Positions 40,345 to 50,483 of a stretch of DNA of 64,000 nucleotides are shown here, in pieces. The position numbers and the translations under genes were made by a program. The notes below the pieces were generated by a model, which was not told the DNA's origin, did no database searches, and was given only the letters and a program-made list of their open reading frames with translations. Every line of letters starts with the position of its first letter. Position 1 is the first letter of the stretch. Origin of the DNA: DATBDN01 sp963715995 (GTDB lineage Bacteria; Actinomycetota; Thermoleophilia; Solirubrobacterales; Thermoleophilaceae); NCBI GenBank assembly GCA_963715995.1, contig OY970283.1, positions 3,162,001 through 3,226,000 of the forward strand, written 5' to 3'.

Positions 40345-42771
40345 TCACCCCCGGCGTGACGCCGCCTTCCGCTTGGCCGCCGGACGGCCGTTGCGCGCCG
40401 GATCCTCGGCGAGCGTCTGGGCCAGCGCCTTCAGCAAGTCATCCACGAAGATGAACTCGATCTTCTTGCGCAGGTGGTCGGGGATGTCGTCGATGTCCGG
40501 CTCGTTCAGCGCCGGGGCGACCACGCGCTTGATCCCGGCCTGCTGCGCCGCCAGCGCCTTCTCCTTGAGGCCGCCGATCGGCAGCACCTGGCCAACCAGC
40601 GTGACCTCGCCGGTCATGGCGGTGTCGGCGCGCGCCACCCGGCCCGTCACGAGCGAGGTCAGCGCCGTGGCCATCGCCACACCCGCGCTCGGGCCGTCCT
40701 TGGGGATGGCGCCGGCGGGCACGTGCACGTGCACGTCGTGGGTCGAGAACCAGTCGTCTGGCACCGGGGCCACGTGCTGCACGTTGCCCTTGACCCACGA
40801 GAACGCCGCCGCGGCCGACTCCTTCATGACCTCGCCGACCTGCCCGGTGATCTGCATCTTGCCCTCGCCGGGGAACGCAGTTGCCTCGACGAACAGCACC
40901 TCGCCGCCGACCGGCGTCCACGCCAGGCCGGTCGCCACGCCCGCGATCTGCGTGCGCCGCAGCGTCTCGCGGAAGTGGCGGCGGCGCCCGAGCAGGTCGC
41001 CAACCGTCTTTGGCCGCACGATCAGCTTGCGCTTGCGCGTGCCCTCGGCCCAGTCACGCGCCACCTTGCGGCAGACGGCGCCGATCTCGCGCTCGAGGTT
41101 GCGCACGCCTGCCTCGCGCGTGTAGCCGTCGATGATCAGCAGCAGCGCCTCGTCGCTGAACTCGATCCGCGCGGGCGTGAGGCCGTTGCGCTCGATCTGG
41201 CGCGGCACCAGGTAGCGCTTGGCGATCTGGAGCTTCTCCTCCTGCGTGTAGCCGGAGAGCTGGATCACCTCCATCCGGTCGCGCAGCGCGCCGGGCACGC
41301 GCTCGAGCTCGTTCGCCGTCGTGATGAACATGACGTGCGAGAGGTCGTACGGCAGATCCAGGTAGTGGTCGCGGAAGGTCGAGTTCTGCTCCGGGTCGAG
41401 CACCTCGAGCATCGCGCTGGCCGGGTCGCCGCGGAAGTCGGTGCCCATCTTGTCGATCTCGTCGATCATCAGCACCGGGTTGTTGGCGCCGGCGTCGCGC
41501 ATGGCGCGCAGGATCGTGCCCGGCATCGCGCCGACATAGGTGCGGCGGTGGCCGCGGATCTCCGACTCGTCGCGCACGCCGCCGACCGAGATGCGCTCGA
41601 ACTTGCGCCCCATCGCCTCGGCGATCGAGCGGCCGAGCGAGGTCTTGCCCACACCCGGCGGCCCGACGAAGCAGAGGATCGACGAGCGCGCGTCCGGCTT
41701 GAGCGAGCGGACGGCGAGGAACTCGAGGATGCGGTCCTTCACCTTCTCGATGTCGTAGTGGTCCTTGTCAAGCTGCTTGCGCGCGGCTTTGAGGTCGAGC
41801 TTGTCCTCGGTGCCCTCTGACCACGGCAGCGACACGATCCACTCCAGGTAGCCGCGGATGACGCCGTGCTCGGCCGACTGCGGCGGCATGCGCTCGAAGC
41901 GCTTGAGCTCGCGGTCGGTCTGCTTGCGCACCTCCTCGGGCAGCGCCGTGTTCTCGAGCTGCTCGCGCAGCTCGTTGGCCTCGGCCTGCGTCTCGTCGGC
42001 CTCCCCGAGCTCTTCCTGGATGGCCTTCATCTGCTGGCGCAGGAAGAACTCGCGCTGCCCCTTCTCGAGTTCCGACTGCACCTGCGACTGGATCCGGCCG
42101 CCGATCTCGAGCACCTCGAGCTCGCGCGCGAGCAGCTCCGACAGACGGCGCAGGCGCTTCTGGAGGTCGCGCTCCTCGAGCAGCTCCTGGCGCTCCTCGG
42201 TCTTCATCCGCAGCGCGCCGGCGATCATGTGCGCCAGCTCGGCGGGGTCCTCCAGGTTGGCCACGGCCAGTTGGAGCTCCTCGGGCAGGTACGGCGACTG
42301 CTCGATGATCTGGAGGAAGCTCGACTGGACGTTGCGCGAGAGCGCCTCGAGCTCGGGGGTCTGCTTGACGACATCGGGCAGCGGCTCGATGCGCGCGACG
42401 AGGTAGGGATCGGTGGACACGAACTCGCCGATGCGCACGCGCTGGCCGCCCTGCACGAGGATGCGCAGCGTGCCGTCGGGAACCTTGAGCATGCGGGCGA
42501 CCACGCCGGCCACCCCGATCCGGTAGAGGTCGTCGGCCCCCGGCGTGTCGAGCTCGGGGCTCTTCGAGGCGACCATCACCAGCATCCGGTCACCGCCCAG
42601 CACCTCGTTGACCAGGCGCACCGAGCGGTCCTGGCCGACCGCCAGCGGGGTGAGCGTGTCGGGGAACGGCACCGAGTCCTTCAGCGGCAGGATCGGCAGC
42701 TCCTTGGGCAGCGCCGAGCCCAGCTCCAGCTCGAGCGGCTCGCCGTCGGGCTGGGCGATGTGGATGCTCAC
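40345..42771 (-). CDS. lon: ATP-dependent Lon protease
   Basis: 808 residues, full length for bacterial LonA. The N-terminal substrate-binding domain (ELPILPLKDSVPFPDTLTPL onward) is followed by the coiled-coil ELEKGQREFFLRQQMKAIQE, the AAA+ module with Walker A CFVGPPGVGKTSLGRS and Walker B VLMIDEIDKMG, and the protease domain with catalytic Ser in KDGPSAGVAMATAL and catalytic Lys in GGLKEKALAAQQAG. It degrades damaged and regulatory proteins in the cytosol. The GTG start overlaps the hsp20 stop (GTGA), so chaperone and protease are translationally coupled. It ends with a short Lys/Arg-rich tail. Confidence 0.97.
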   Translation of the reverse strand: MSIHIAQPDGEPLELELGSALPKELPILPLKDSVPFPDTLTPLAVGQDRSVRLVNEVLGGDRMLVMVASKSPELDTPGADDLYRIGVAGVVARMLKVPDGTLRILVQGGQRVRIGEFVSTDPYLVARIEPLPDVVKQTPELEALSRNVQSSFLQIIEQSPYLPEELQLAVANLEDPAELAHMIAGALRMKTEERQELLEERDLQKRLRRLSELLARELEVLEIGGRIQSQVQSELEKGQREFFLRQQMKAIQEELGEADETQAEANELREQLENTALPEEVRKQTDRELKRFERMPPQSAEHGVIRGYLEWIVSLPWSEGTEDKLDLKAARKQLDKDHYDIEKVKDRILEFLAVRSLKPDARSSILCFVGPPGVGKTSLGRSIAEAMGRKFERISVGGVRDESEIRGHRRTYVGAMPGTILRAMRDAGANNPVLMIDEIDKMGTDFRGDPASAMLEVLDPEQNSTFRDHYLDLPYDLSHVMFITTANELERVPGALRDRMEVIQLSGYTQEEKLQIAKRYLVPRQIERNGLTPARIEFSDEALLLIIDGYTREAGVRNLEREIGAVCRKVARDWAEGTRKRKLIVRPKTVGDLLGRRRHFRETLRRTQIAGVATGLAWTPVGGEVLFVEATAFPGEGKMQITGQVGEVMKESAAAAFSWVKGNVQHVAPVPDDWFSTHDVHVHVPAGAIPKDGPSAGVAMATALTSLVTGRVARADTAMTGEVTLVGQVLPIGGLKEKALAAQQAGIKRVVAPALNEPDIDDIPDHLRKKIEFIFVDDLLKALAQTLAEDPARNGRPAAKRKAASRRG

Positions 42772-43241
42772 AGCTCATCCCCGGTCCGCCGGCCGAGCGC
42801 CTTGCGGACGGGGATGCTGCGGACACGCTCCTCGGGCGACACGACCGGGACCTCCACGCGCAGGATCCCGTTGTCGTAGGTCGCGCGCGCTCGATCGGCG
42901 TCGACGTCGGTGCCGAGCTCGATCTCGCGCCGGAACGGCCCATGCTCGATCTCCACCTGCTGGTAGAAGCGGCCGGTGGCGTCGGAGCCGCGGCGCTCCC
43001 CCGCGATGATCAGCCGCCGGCCGCGGATCTCGAGCCCGACGTGGTTGGGGTCCACGCCGGCGAGCTCGGCCTGGATCTGGACCGACGTGGGCGGGTCGCC
43101 GATGTAGGCCACGTCCACGTGCGGGACGAAGCCCGATTGGCGCACCAGCGCGGAGCGGCCGAAGACGTCTCCGAAGAGCTCGTCGATCTCGCGGCGCATG
43201 CGCTCGAAGTTGGCGAAGAGATCCTTCTCCGACGGCGGCAC
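42768..43241 (-). CDS. Hsp20/alpha-crystallin small heat-shock protein
   Basis: 157 residues with a helical N-terminus (NFERMRREIDELFGDVFGRS) and the alpha-crystallin domain: VQIQAELAGVDPNHVGLEIR, GRRLIIAGERRG, YQQVEIEHGPFRREIELGTD, and the GILRVEVPVV strand. The C-terminal SIPV is the IxI/V-like motif used for oligomerisation. It holds unfolded proteins without ATP. It sits 10 bp after the MBL gene and overlaps lon by 4 bp, a co-expressed protein-quality pair. No HspR or HrcA operator was recognised upstream. Confidence 0.95.
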   Translation of the reverse strand: MPPSEKDLFANFERMRREIDELFGDVFGRSALVRQSGFVPHVDVAYIGDPPTSVQIQAELAGVDPNHVGLEIRGRRLIIAGERRGSDATGRFYQQVEIEHGPFRREIELGTDVDADRARATYDNGILRVEVPVVSPEERVRSIPVRKALGRRTGDEL

Positions 43242-43251
43242 GACTGACAGG

Positions 43252-44049
43252 TTAGATGTTGAAGACCGCGCCCTCTCGCGCGATGTGGACCGGGCCGCCG
43301 AAGCCGGCCTCGGCCTCGCGGCGCGCCCAGAGCTCGTCCATCTCGTCGGACATGTGCGTGAGCAGCACTGCCTTGACGCCCGCGGCGCGCGCGTGCTCGC
43401 CGGCCTCGCGCGGCGTCAGATGGCCGCGCTCGCCGCTGCGCTCGGGGCGCGGGAGCGTGGCCTCGATCATCAGCAGGTCGGCCCCGGTTGCGAAGCCGAT
43501 CACCGCCTCGTTGGGCTTCGAGTCCGCGCCGTATGCCAGCCAGCCGCCACCGTTCGCGGACGAGTGGATGCGCAGCGCGAATGTCTCGGTGAAGTGCGGC
43601 ACCGGTGTGAACTCGATCCGCAGTGGGCCGATCTCGGGGCGGTCGTCGGCCCCGTACTCCTGAAGCTCGAACGCGTTCTCGATCAGGTCGTCGTTGCCCC
43701 AGGCGCCGACGACTTGACGGAAGGTGTCGCGGCTGCCAGGCGGGCAGATCAGGCGCGGCTTGGCGGGCGAGGCGTCGCCCGGCCAGCGCTGGATCGGGAC
43801 GGGCTGGCGTTTCGGCGCGTACGTGAGCGCGTACGAGAACGGCACCAGGTCGAGGAAGTGGTCCGCGTGCAGGTGCGAGATGACGACCGCGTCAACCGCC
43901 GCGTAGTCGCGGAAGCGGCGCAGCTTCGAGAAGACCCCGTTGCCGCAGTCGACGACCAGCGACGTGTCGCCCTCCTCGATGAGGTAACCGGAGCAGGCGC
44001 CGTCGGCGTCCTGCCAGGACGGCGACTTGCCAAGGACGGTGAGCCGCAT
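43252..44049 (-). CDS. Metallo-beta-lactamase-fold hydrolase (RNase Z-like)
   Basis: 265 residues. The zinc-binding HLHADH motif (VVISHLHADHFLDLVPFSYA, near 59) and later His in PVPHFTETF and LTHMSDEMDELWARR match RNase Z/ElaC-like and YhfI-type MBL proteins. The N-terminus (MRLTVLGKSPSWQDADGACS, then GYLIEEGDTSLVVDCGNGVF) is typical of this group. The substrate may be a nucleic acid or a small ester; it cannot be decided. The exosite arm of true RNase Z is not seen, so tRNA processing is doubtful. It lies 19 bp after the small Cys-rich gene and 10 bp before hsp20. Confidence 0.88.
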   Translation of the reverse strand: MRLTVLGKSPSWQDADGACSGYLIEEGDTSLVVDCGNGVFSKLRRFRDYAAVDAVVISHLHADHFLDLVPFSYALTYAPKRQPVPIQRWPGDASPAKPRLICPPGSRDTFRQVVGAWGNDDLIENAFELQEYGADDRPEIGPLRIEFTPVPHFTETFALRIHSSANGGGWLAYGADSKPNEAVIGFATGADLLMIEATLPRPERSGERGHLTPREAGEHARAAGVKAVLLTHMSDEMDELWARREAEAGFGGPVHIAREGAVFNI

Positions 44050-44068
44050 TCACGACTCATTATCCGCG

Positions 44069-44314
44069 TCAGGCGACTGGCTGTGGGAAGGCGTATGCGG
44101 CGGTGGTGCGCTCCGCGCGGAACACGAACGCCAGCTGGCGCTCCGGCGCGAGGTTGCGCTCGGCGGGACGGAAGGTTGGACACGGGCCGTCGATCTTGAG
44201 TGCGCACAGGTGGTTCTGCCTGAAGAAGCATCCATCGCAATCCGGCTTCCGTGTCCTGGGCAACGTGTCTCCGTTCAGTGTGGGGGCGAGTCCTGCGGTA
44301 GGTCCATATTCCAC
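44069..44314 (-). CDS. Small Cys-rich protein of unknown function (81 aa)
   Basis: 81 residues. The core has four cysteines in CDGCFFRQNHLCALKIDGPC, followed by PTFRPAERNLAPERQLAFVF. The pattern C-x2-C-x8-C-x8-C suggests a zinc or iron-sulphur site. I have an impression of similar short ORFs in related actinobacteria but cannot name a family. It is first in the minus-strand group MBL-hsp20-lon, 19 bp before the MBL gene, and lies behind the 17-bp inverted repeat at 44368-44414. A metal-dependent redox or RNA-related role is possible but unproven. Confidence 0.7.
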   Translation of the reverse strand: MEYGPTAGLAPTLNGDTLPRTRKPDCDGCFFRQNHLCALKIDGPCPTFRPAERNLAPERQLAFVFRAERTTAAYAFPQPVA

Positions 44315-44367
44315 GTTTCGCCCCCCGCCCGCACGGGTGCATTTCGCAAATGACGCACTTTTCGTTC

Positions 44368-44414
44368 ACCCGCTCTTTGCAGGCTTTTCACCGGACCGCC
44401 TGCAAAGAGCGGGT
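44368..44414. terminator. 17-bp perfect inverted repeat, possible terminator or operator
   Basis: ACCCGCTCTTTGCAGGC (44368-44384) and its exact complement (44398-44414) flank a 13-nt loop. It lies 3 bp after the stop of the oxidase gene and 54 bp before the Cys-rich gene, both on the minus strand. There is no T-run, so it may end the oxidase transcript or control the next gene. Confidence 0.6.
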
Positions 44415-44417
44415 AAT

Positions 44418-45506
44418 TCAGATGGACGGATCGGGGCCCTGCTGGACGTGCGAGCGGGTGATCGAGTCACAGCCCGCACATCCGAGCAGCTGCATGCCGA
44501 GCGCGATCTCGCGACGGAAGATCTCGAGCACGTCGCGCACGCCGTCCTCACCGCCGGCCGCCAGGCCCCAGAGCACCGGCCGGCCGATCAGCGCGGCGCG
44601 CGCGCCCAGTGCGAGCGCCTTGATCACGTCGGTACCGCGGCGCACGCCGCCGTCGACGAAGACCTCGGCCTCGCCGGCCACCTCGTCGACCACGTCGGGC
44701 AGCGCGTCGATCCCGGCGAGCACCGTGTCCAGCTGACGACCGGCGTGGTTGGAGACGATGATCCCGTCCACGCCCGCGTCGACGGCCAGCCGCGCGTCCT
44801 CGCGCGTGAGCAGCCCCTTGACCAGGATCGGCAGGTCGGACATGCCGCGCAGCTTCTCGAGGTCGCGCCAGGTCAGGCACGCCTCGATCAGCGAGAAGAC
44901 CTCGGCTGGCGTGGCACCCGACGGCCTGCCGGTGGCTGCGGCGAACGCCGGGATCGGCGCGTCCACGGTGAAGCCGGTGCGCAGGTCGCGCTCACGGCGG
45001 CCGAGCGTGCCGGGAGCGTCGATCGTCAGCACGATCGCCTTGAAGTCCGCGGCCACGGCCGCGTCCACGAGCGCGCGCGTGACGCCCTCGTCCTTGAACC
45101 AGTAGAGCTGGAACCAGCGTGGCGATCCCGGCGCCGCCTCGTTCACCTCGGCCGGGCCGGTCGTGGCGATCGTGGACAGCGTCATGATCGTTTCGGCGCC
45201 GGCAGCGGCGCGGGCCGTGGCGGGCTCGCCGTCGGCGTGCGCCATCCGCTGGAACGCCGTCGGCGCGACGATCAGCGGCATCGAGATCGGCGTGCCGAGC
45301 GCGGTGGTGGCGATCGACGCCGCGCTGACGTCGACCAGCATGCGCGGGCGCAGCCGCCAGCGGCGGAAGGCGGCCACGTTGTCGCGCAGCGTCACCTCGT
45401 CGTCGGCGCCGCCCGTGAAGTAGCCGAATGCGCCCGCGTCTAAGTTCTGTTCGAACAGCTGCTCGTAGTCCCAGACGTTCAGGGGCGGATGCCGATGGGC
45501 AGACAT
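44418..45506 (-). CDS. FMN-dependent alpha-hydroxy-acid dehydrogenase/oxidase (LldD/GOX-like)
   Basis: 362-residue TIM-barrel flavoenzyme that oxidises 2-hydroxy acids such as L-lactate or glycolate. Motifs: YFTGGADDEVTLRDNVAAFR near 29, PRMLVDVSAASIATTALGTP near 54, the FMN-binding MPLIVAPTAFQRMAHADGEP, WFQLYWFKDE, LTIDAPGTLGRRERDLR, ILVKGLLTREDARLAVDAGV and the active-site SNHAGRQLDTVLAGIDALPD (catalytic His) near 250. The usual SNHGGRQLD reads SNHAGRQLD here, a mild substitution. The substrate is not predictable. It diverges from the SDR gene with only 20 bp between starts. Confidence 0.92.
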   Translation of the reverse strand: MSAHRHPPLNVWDYEQLFEQNLDAGAFGYFTGGADDEVTLRDNVAAFRRWRLRPRMLVDVSAASIATTALGTPISMPLIVAPTAFQRMAHADGEPATARAAAGAETIMTLSTIATTGPAEVNEAAPGSPRWFQLYWFKDEGVTRALVDAAVAADFKAIVLTIDAPGTLGRRERDLRTGFTVDAPIPAFAAATGRPSGATPAEVFSLIEACLTWRDLEKLRGMSDLPILVKGLLTREDARLAVDAGVDGIIVSNHAGRQLDTVLAGIDALPDVVDEVAGEAEVFVDGGVRRGTDVIKALALGARAALIGRPVLWGLAAGGEDGVRDVLEIFRREIALGMQLLGCAGCDSITRSHVQQGPDPSI

Positions 45507-45526
45507 TCGGGGCGGCAGGCTAAGTC

Positions 45527-46444
45527 ATGGAACTGATCACCGGAGCCACGGGCTACATAGGCGGGCGTCTGATGCGGCGGCTGATCGCGGACGGCCGGCC
45601 GCTTCGCGTGCTCGCGCGCACTCCCGAGCGGCTCGAGGACGAGCCGGTCGAGGCCGTACTCGGCGACGTCCTGACCGGCGCTGGGCTGGCGGAGGCGCTC
45701 GACGGCTGCGAGACCGCCTACTACCTCGTCCACTCGATGGCCCACGGCGCAGGGCCGAACGGCTCGTTTGCATCGGTCGACCGCCGCGCCGCCGAGAACT
45801 TCGCGCGCGCCGCGCAGGAGGCGGGGGTCGACCGCATCGTCTACCTGGGCGGGCTGATCCCGCAGGGCGCTGCCAGCTCGCCACACCTGCGCAGCCGGCT
45901 CGAGGTGGAGGAGATCCTGCTCGACGCGATCCCCGACTCGGTGGCGCTGCGCGCGTCGATCGTGGTCGGCGCACGCTCGTCGTCGTTCCAGCTGCTGGTG
46001 CGGCTGATCGAGCGCCTGAAGGTGCTGCCGCTGCCCGGCTGGCGCACCAACCGCACCCAGCCGATCGACGAGCGCGACGCGATCGAGTACCTCGCGCGGG
46101 CGCCGCTCGCGAAGGCCGCGGCCGGCCGCTCGCTCGACATCGCGGGCCCAGACGTGGTCACCTACGCGCAAATGGTCGAGCGAATTGCCGAGTCGATGGG
46201 GGTCGGGCGGGTGCCGGTGGAGCTCGGCGCGTCGCTCACGCCGCCCGCCGCCGCGGTGGTGGCGCGGCTGACCGGGCTCGACGTCGAGCTGGTGCGCCCG
46301 CTGATGGAGAGCCTGGAATACGACCTGTTGCCGCGCGACGACGACGTGATCGAGCTGCTGGGGCACAAGCCACGCCGCTTCGACCGGGCCATCGAGCACG
46401 CGCTCGCGGAATGGGAGACGATGGAGCCGCTGGCTGCCCGATGA
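45527..46444 (+). CDS. NAD(P)-binding, NmrA/SDR-like protein
   Basis: 305 residues. The Rossmann motif is ITGATGYIGGRLMRRLIADG at 4-23, then RVLARTPERLED and VLGDVLTGAGLAEALDGCET, YYLVHSMAHG, and VDRIVYLGGLIPQG near 101. This matches atypical SDR or NmrA-like proteins (including those beside SRPBCC genes). The canonical YxxxK catalytic pair is not evident, so it may be a sensor or a divergent reductase. Its stop overlaps the SRPBCC start (ATGA). Confidence 0.87.
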   Translation: MELITGATGYIGGRLMRRLIADGRPLRVLARTPERLEDEPVEAVLGDVLTGAGLAEALDGCETAYYLVHSMAHGAGPNGSFASVDRRAAENFARAAQEAGVDRIVYLGGLIPQGAASSPHLRSRLEVEEILLDAIPDSVALRASIVVGARSSSFQLLVRLIERLKVLPLPGWRTNRTQPIDERDAIEYLARAPLAKAAAGRSLDIAGPDVVTYAQMVERIAESMGVGRVPVELGASLTPPAAAVVARLTGLDVELVRPLMESLEYDLLPRDDDVIELLGHKPRRFDRAIEHALAEWETMEPLAAR

Positions 46445-46877
46445 AGGTCGAACGCGACATCACGCTCGAATCCTCGCCCGAGCAGGTCTGGGCGGTGCTG
46501 ATGGACGCCGCGCGGCTGGGCGACTGGGTCACGATCCACCAGAAGCTCAAAGAGGCGCCGTCCGGCCAGCTCGAGCAGGGCGACAAGCTGACCCAGTGCC
46601 TGCGCCTGATGCACAAGAACTTCGATGTCCACTGGAAGGTCGTGAAGGCCGACAAGCCGCACAAGGCGGTGTGGGAAGGCCGCGGCCCGGTGCGCTCGAA
46701 GGCCGCCGTCGTCTACGAGCTGAAGCCGGACGGCGACGGCGGGACGCGCTTCCACTACGAGAACGAGTTCAAGTCACCCGGCGGCGTGCTCGGCAGCTTC
46801 GTGACCGGGCGCGCGTTCCAAGGCACGTCCGAGCGCGAGGCGGACAAGTCGCTGGAGAAGCTCCGCAAGATCCTGGG

Positions 46878-46881
<4 letters not shown>
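46441..46881 (+). CDS. SRPBCC-family protein (polyketide cyclase/CoxG-like)
   Basis: 146 residues in a START-like fold: MKVERDITLESSPEQVWAVL, WVTIHQKLKEAPSGQLEQGD, NFDVHWKVVKADKPHKAVWE and GGTRFHYENEFKSPGGVLGS. The ATG at 46441 overlaps the SDR stop, and the protein's stop overlaps the isocitrate dehydrogenase start (ATGA both times). It is unrelated in detail to the SRPBCC protein at 32947. It may bind a hydrophobic ligand or assist the SDR; no direct evidence. Confidence 0.85.
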
Positions 46882-49081
<2,200 letters not shown>

Positions 49082-49084
49082 GCC

Positions 49085-49465
49085 CTACCCCTCCACGATC
49101 TCGATCACGCCCCGCCGCCCCAGCCTCACCGGCACGCGTGCGAACTCGCCTTCGATGCCGCGCTCGCCTTCGCAGCGCACCACCGACTCGAACTGCGTCT
49201 CGCGGTCGTGGACGATCGCGTCGACGACCGCCTCGACCTCGTGGTCCTCGACTCCGACGATGCGCGACCGTGGGAACAGCGTGGTCTCGCAGACCGGCTG
49301 CGGTGAGCCGCCCACGACCACCACGACGGCGTTCGGCGCGCGCACGCGGATGCGCTCGGCCCACGCCTCGTCGGCGCCGGCGGGGATCACGACAACGTCG
49401 GCCCCGGACATCTCGTCCGGGCTGCCCGCATCACGAGTGACGTCGAAGACGCGGGCCAGCGCCAT
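49085..49465 (-). CDS. Miniature malate/lactate dehydrogenase-like protein (126 aa)
   Basis: 126 residues. ADVVVIPAGADEAWAERI and PNAVVVVVGGSPQPV match the second half of the Rossmann domain of LDH-like MDH (usually ADVVVITAG and PDAIVIVVTNPVDV); FPRSRIVGVE matches the next strand; and VVRCEGERGIEGEFARVPVR followed by LGRRGVIEIVEG matches the last strands (usually LEGEYGI..GVPVVLG..G). The first nucleotide-binding loop and about 100 central residues with the catalytic Asp-His pair are missing, so it cannot be an active MDH. It starts within the stop of the full-length mdh (TGATG), so it is coupled to it. It could be a decayed paralogue or a regulatory partner. Confidence 0.7.
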   Translation of the reverse strand: MALARVFDVTRDAGSPDEMSGADVVVIPAGADEAWAERIRVRAPNAVVVVVGGSPQPVCETTLFPRSRIVGVEDHEVEAVVDAIVHDRETQFESVVRCEGERGIEGEFARVPVRLGRRGVIEIVEG

Positions 49466-50433
49466 CAGACCAGCCCGAGCTTCTGCACCGCCTCACGCTC
49501 CTCGCGCAGCTCGCCGACCGTGATGTCGAGCTTGGACTGCGCGAACTCGCCGACGTCCTGGCCTTCGACCACCTCGTAGCTGCCGCCGCTGCAGCGCACC
49601 GGCACGGAGCAGACGAGGCCCTCGTCGATGCCGTACCAGCCCTGCGACGGGATCGCCATCGAGCGCAGGCCGTCGGCGCCCTGGACCCAGTCGTGCACGT
49701 GATCGATCGCGGCGTTGGCCGCTGACGCCGCCGACGACGCGCCACGCGCCTCGATGATCGCGGCGCCGCGCTTGCCGACGGCCGGCATGTACTCGTTCTC
49801 GTACCAGTCCATGTCGACCTGATCGACGGCGGGCTCGCCCTTCGCCGTGGCGTTGAAGAGGTCGGGGAACATCGTCGGCGAGTGGTTGCCCCACACGACC
49901 AGGTCCTGCACCTCGTCGACCCCGCAGCCGAGCTTCTTGGCGAGCATGCCGACGGCGCGGTTCTCGTCCAGCCGGGTCATCGCCGTGAAGCGATCTGCGG
50001 GGATGTCCGGCGCGTTCGACTGGGCGATCAGCGCGTTGGTGTTCGCCGGGTTGCCGACCACCAGGATGCGCACGTCATCGGCCGCGCCGGAGTTCAGCGC
50101 CTGGCCCTGCGGCTTGAAGATCGCCCCGTTGGCCTCGAGCAGGTCCGCGCGCTCCATCCCCTTCGAGCGCGGCCGCGCGCCGATCAGCAGCGCGATGTTG
50201 ACCCCCTCGAACGCCTGCTTCGCGTCGTCGTAGATGTCGATCGACTCGAGCAGCGGAAAGGCGCAGTCGTCGAGCTCCATCGCGGTGCCCTCGGCAGCCT
50301 TGACGGCGTCCGGGATCTCCAGCAGCGCGAGCTGGATCTTCTCGTCGCCGCGGAGCATCTGCCCCGAGGCGATCCGGAACAGGATCGCGTACCCGATTTG
50401 ACCGGCGGCACCGGTCACGACTACTCGTGCCAT
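49465..50433 (-). CDS. mdh: Malate dehydrogenase (NAD-dependent, type-2 MDH)
   Basis: 322 residues. VVVTGAAGQIGYAILFRIAS is the nucleotide-binding start of the bacterial/cytosolic MDH group; ALLIGARPRSKGMERADLLE carries the substrate-binding arginines, VVGNPANTNALIA follows, and VVWGNHSPTMFPD contains the catalytic His. It oxidises L-malate to oxaloacetate. It belongs to a different MDH type from the LDH-like miniature gene that follows it. It diverges from the site-2 protease gene with about 50 bp between starts and lies among other TCA-cycle genes (icd, sdhAB). Confidence 0.96.
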   Translation of the reverse strand: MARVVVTGAAGQIGYAILFRIASGQMLRGDEKIQLALLEIPDAVKAAEGTAMELDDCAFPLLESIDIYDDAKQAFEGVNIALLIGARPRSKGMERADLLEANGAIFKPQGQALNSGAADDVRILVVGNPANTNALIAQSNAPDIPADRFTAMTRLDENRAVGMLAKKLGCGVDEVQDLVVWGNHSPTMFPDLFNATAKGEPAVDQVDMDWYENEYMPAVGKRGAAIIEARGASSAASAANAAIDHVHDWVQGADGLRSMAIPSQGWYGIDEGLVCSVPVRCSGGSYEVVEGQDVGEFAQSKLDITVGELREEREAVQKLGLV

Positions 50434-50483
50434 CTACGAATTCATCTCCTCAGCTTGAAGGGCGGCTACCGAGGGCTTTTAGC

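Noticed and set aside
41866..42879. Long plus-strand open frame opposite lon and hsp20
   Set aside because: His/Leu/Arg-rich shadow of the well-conserved Lon and Hsp20 genes.
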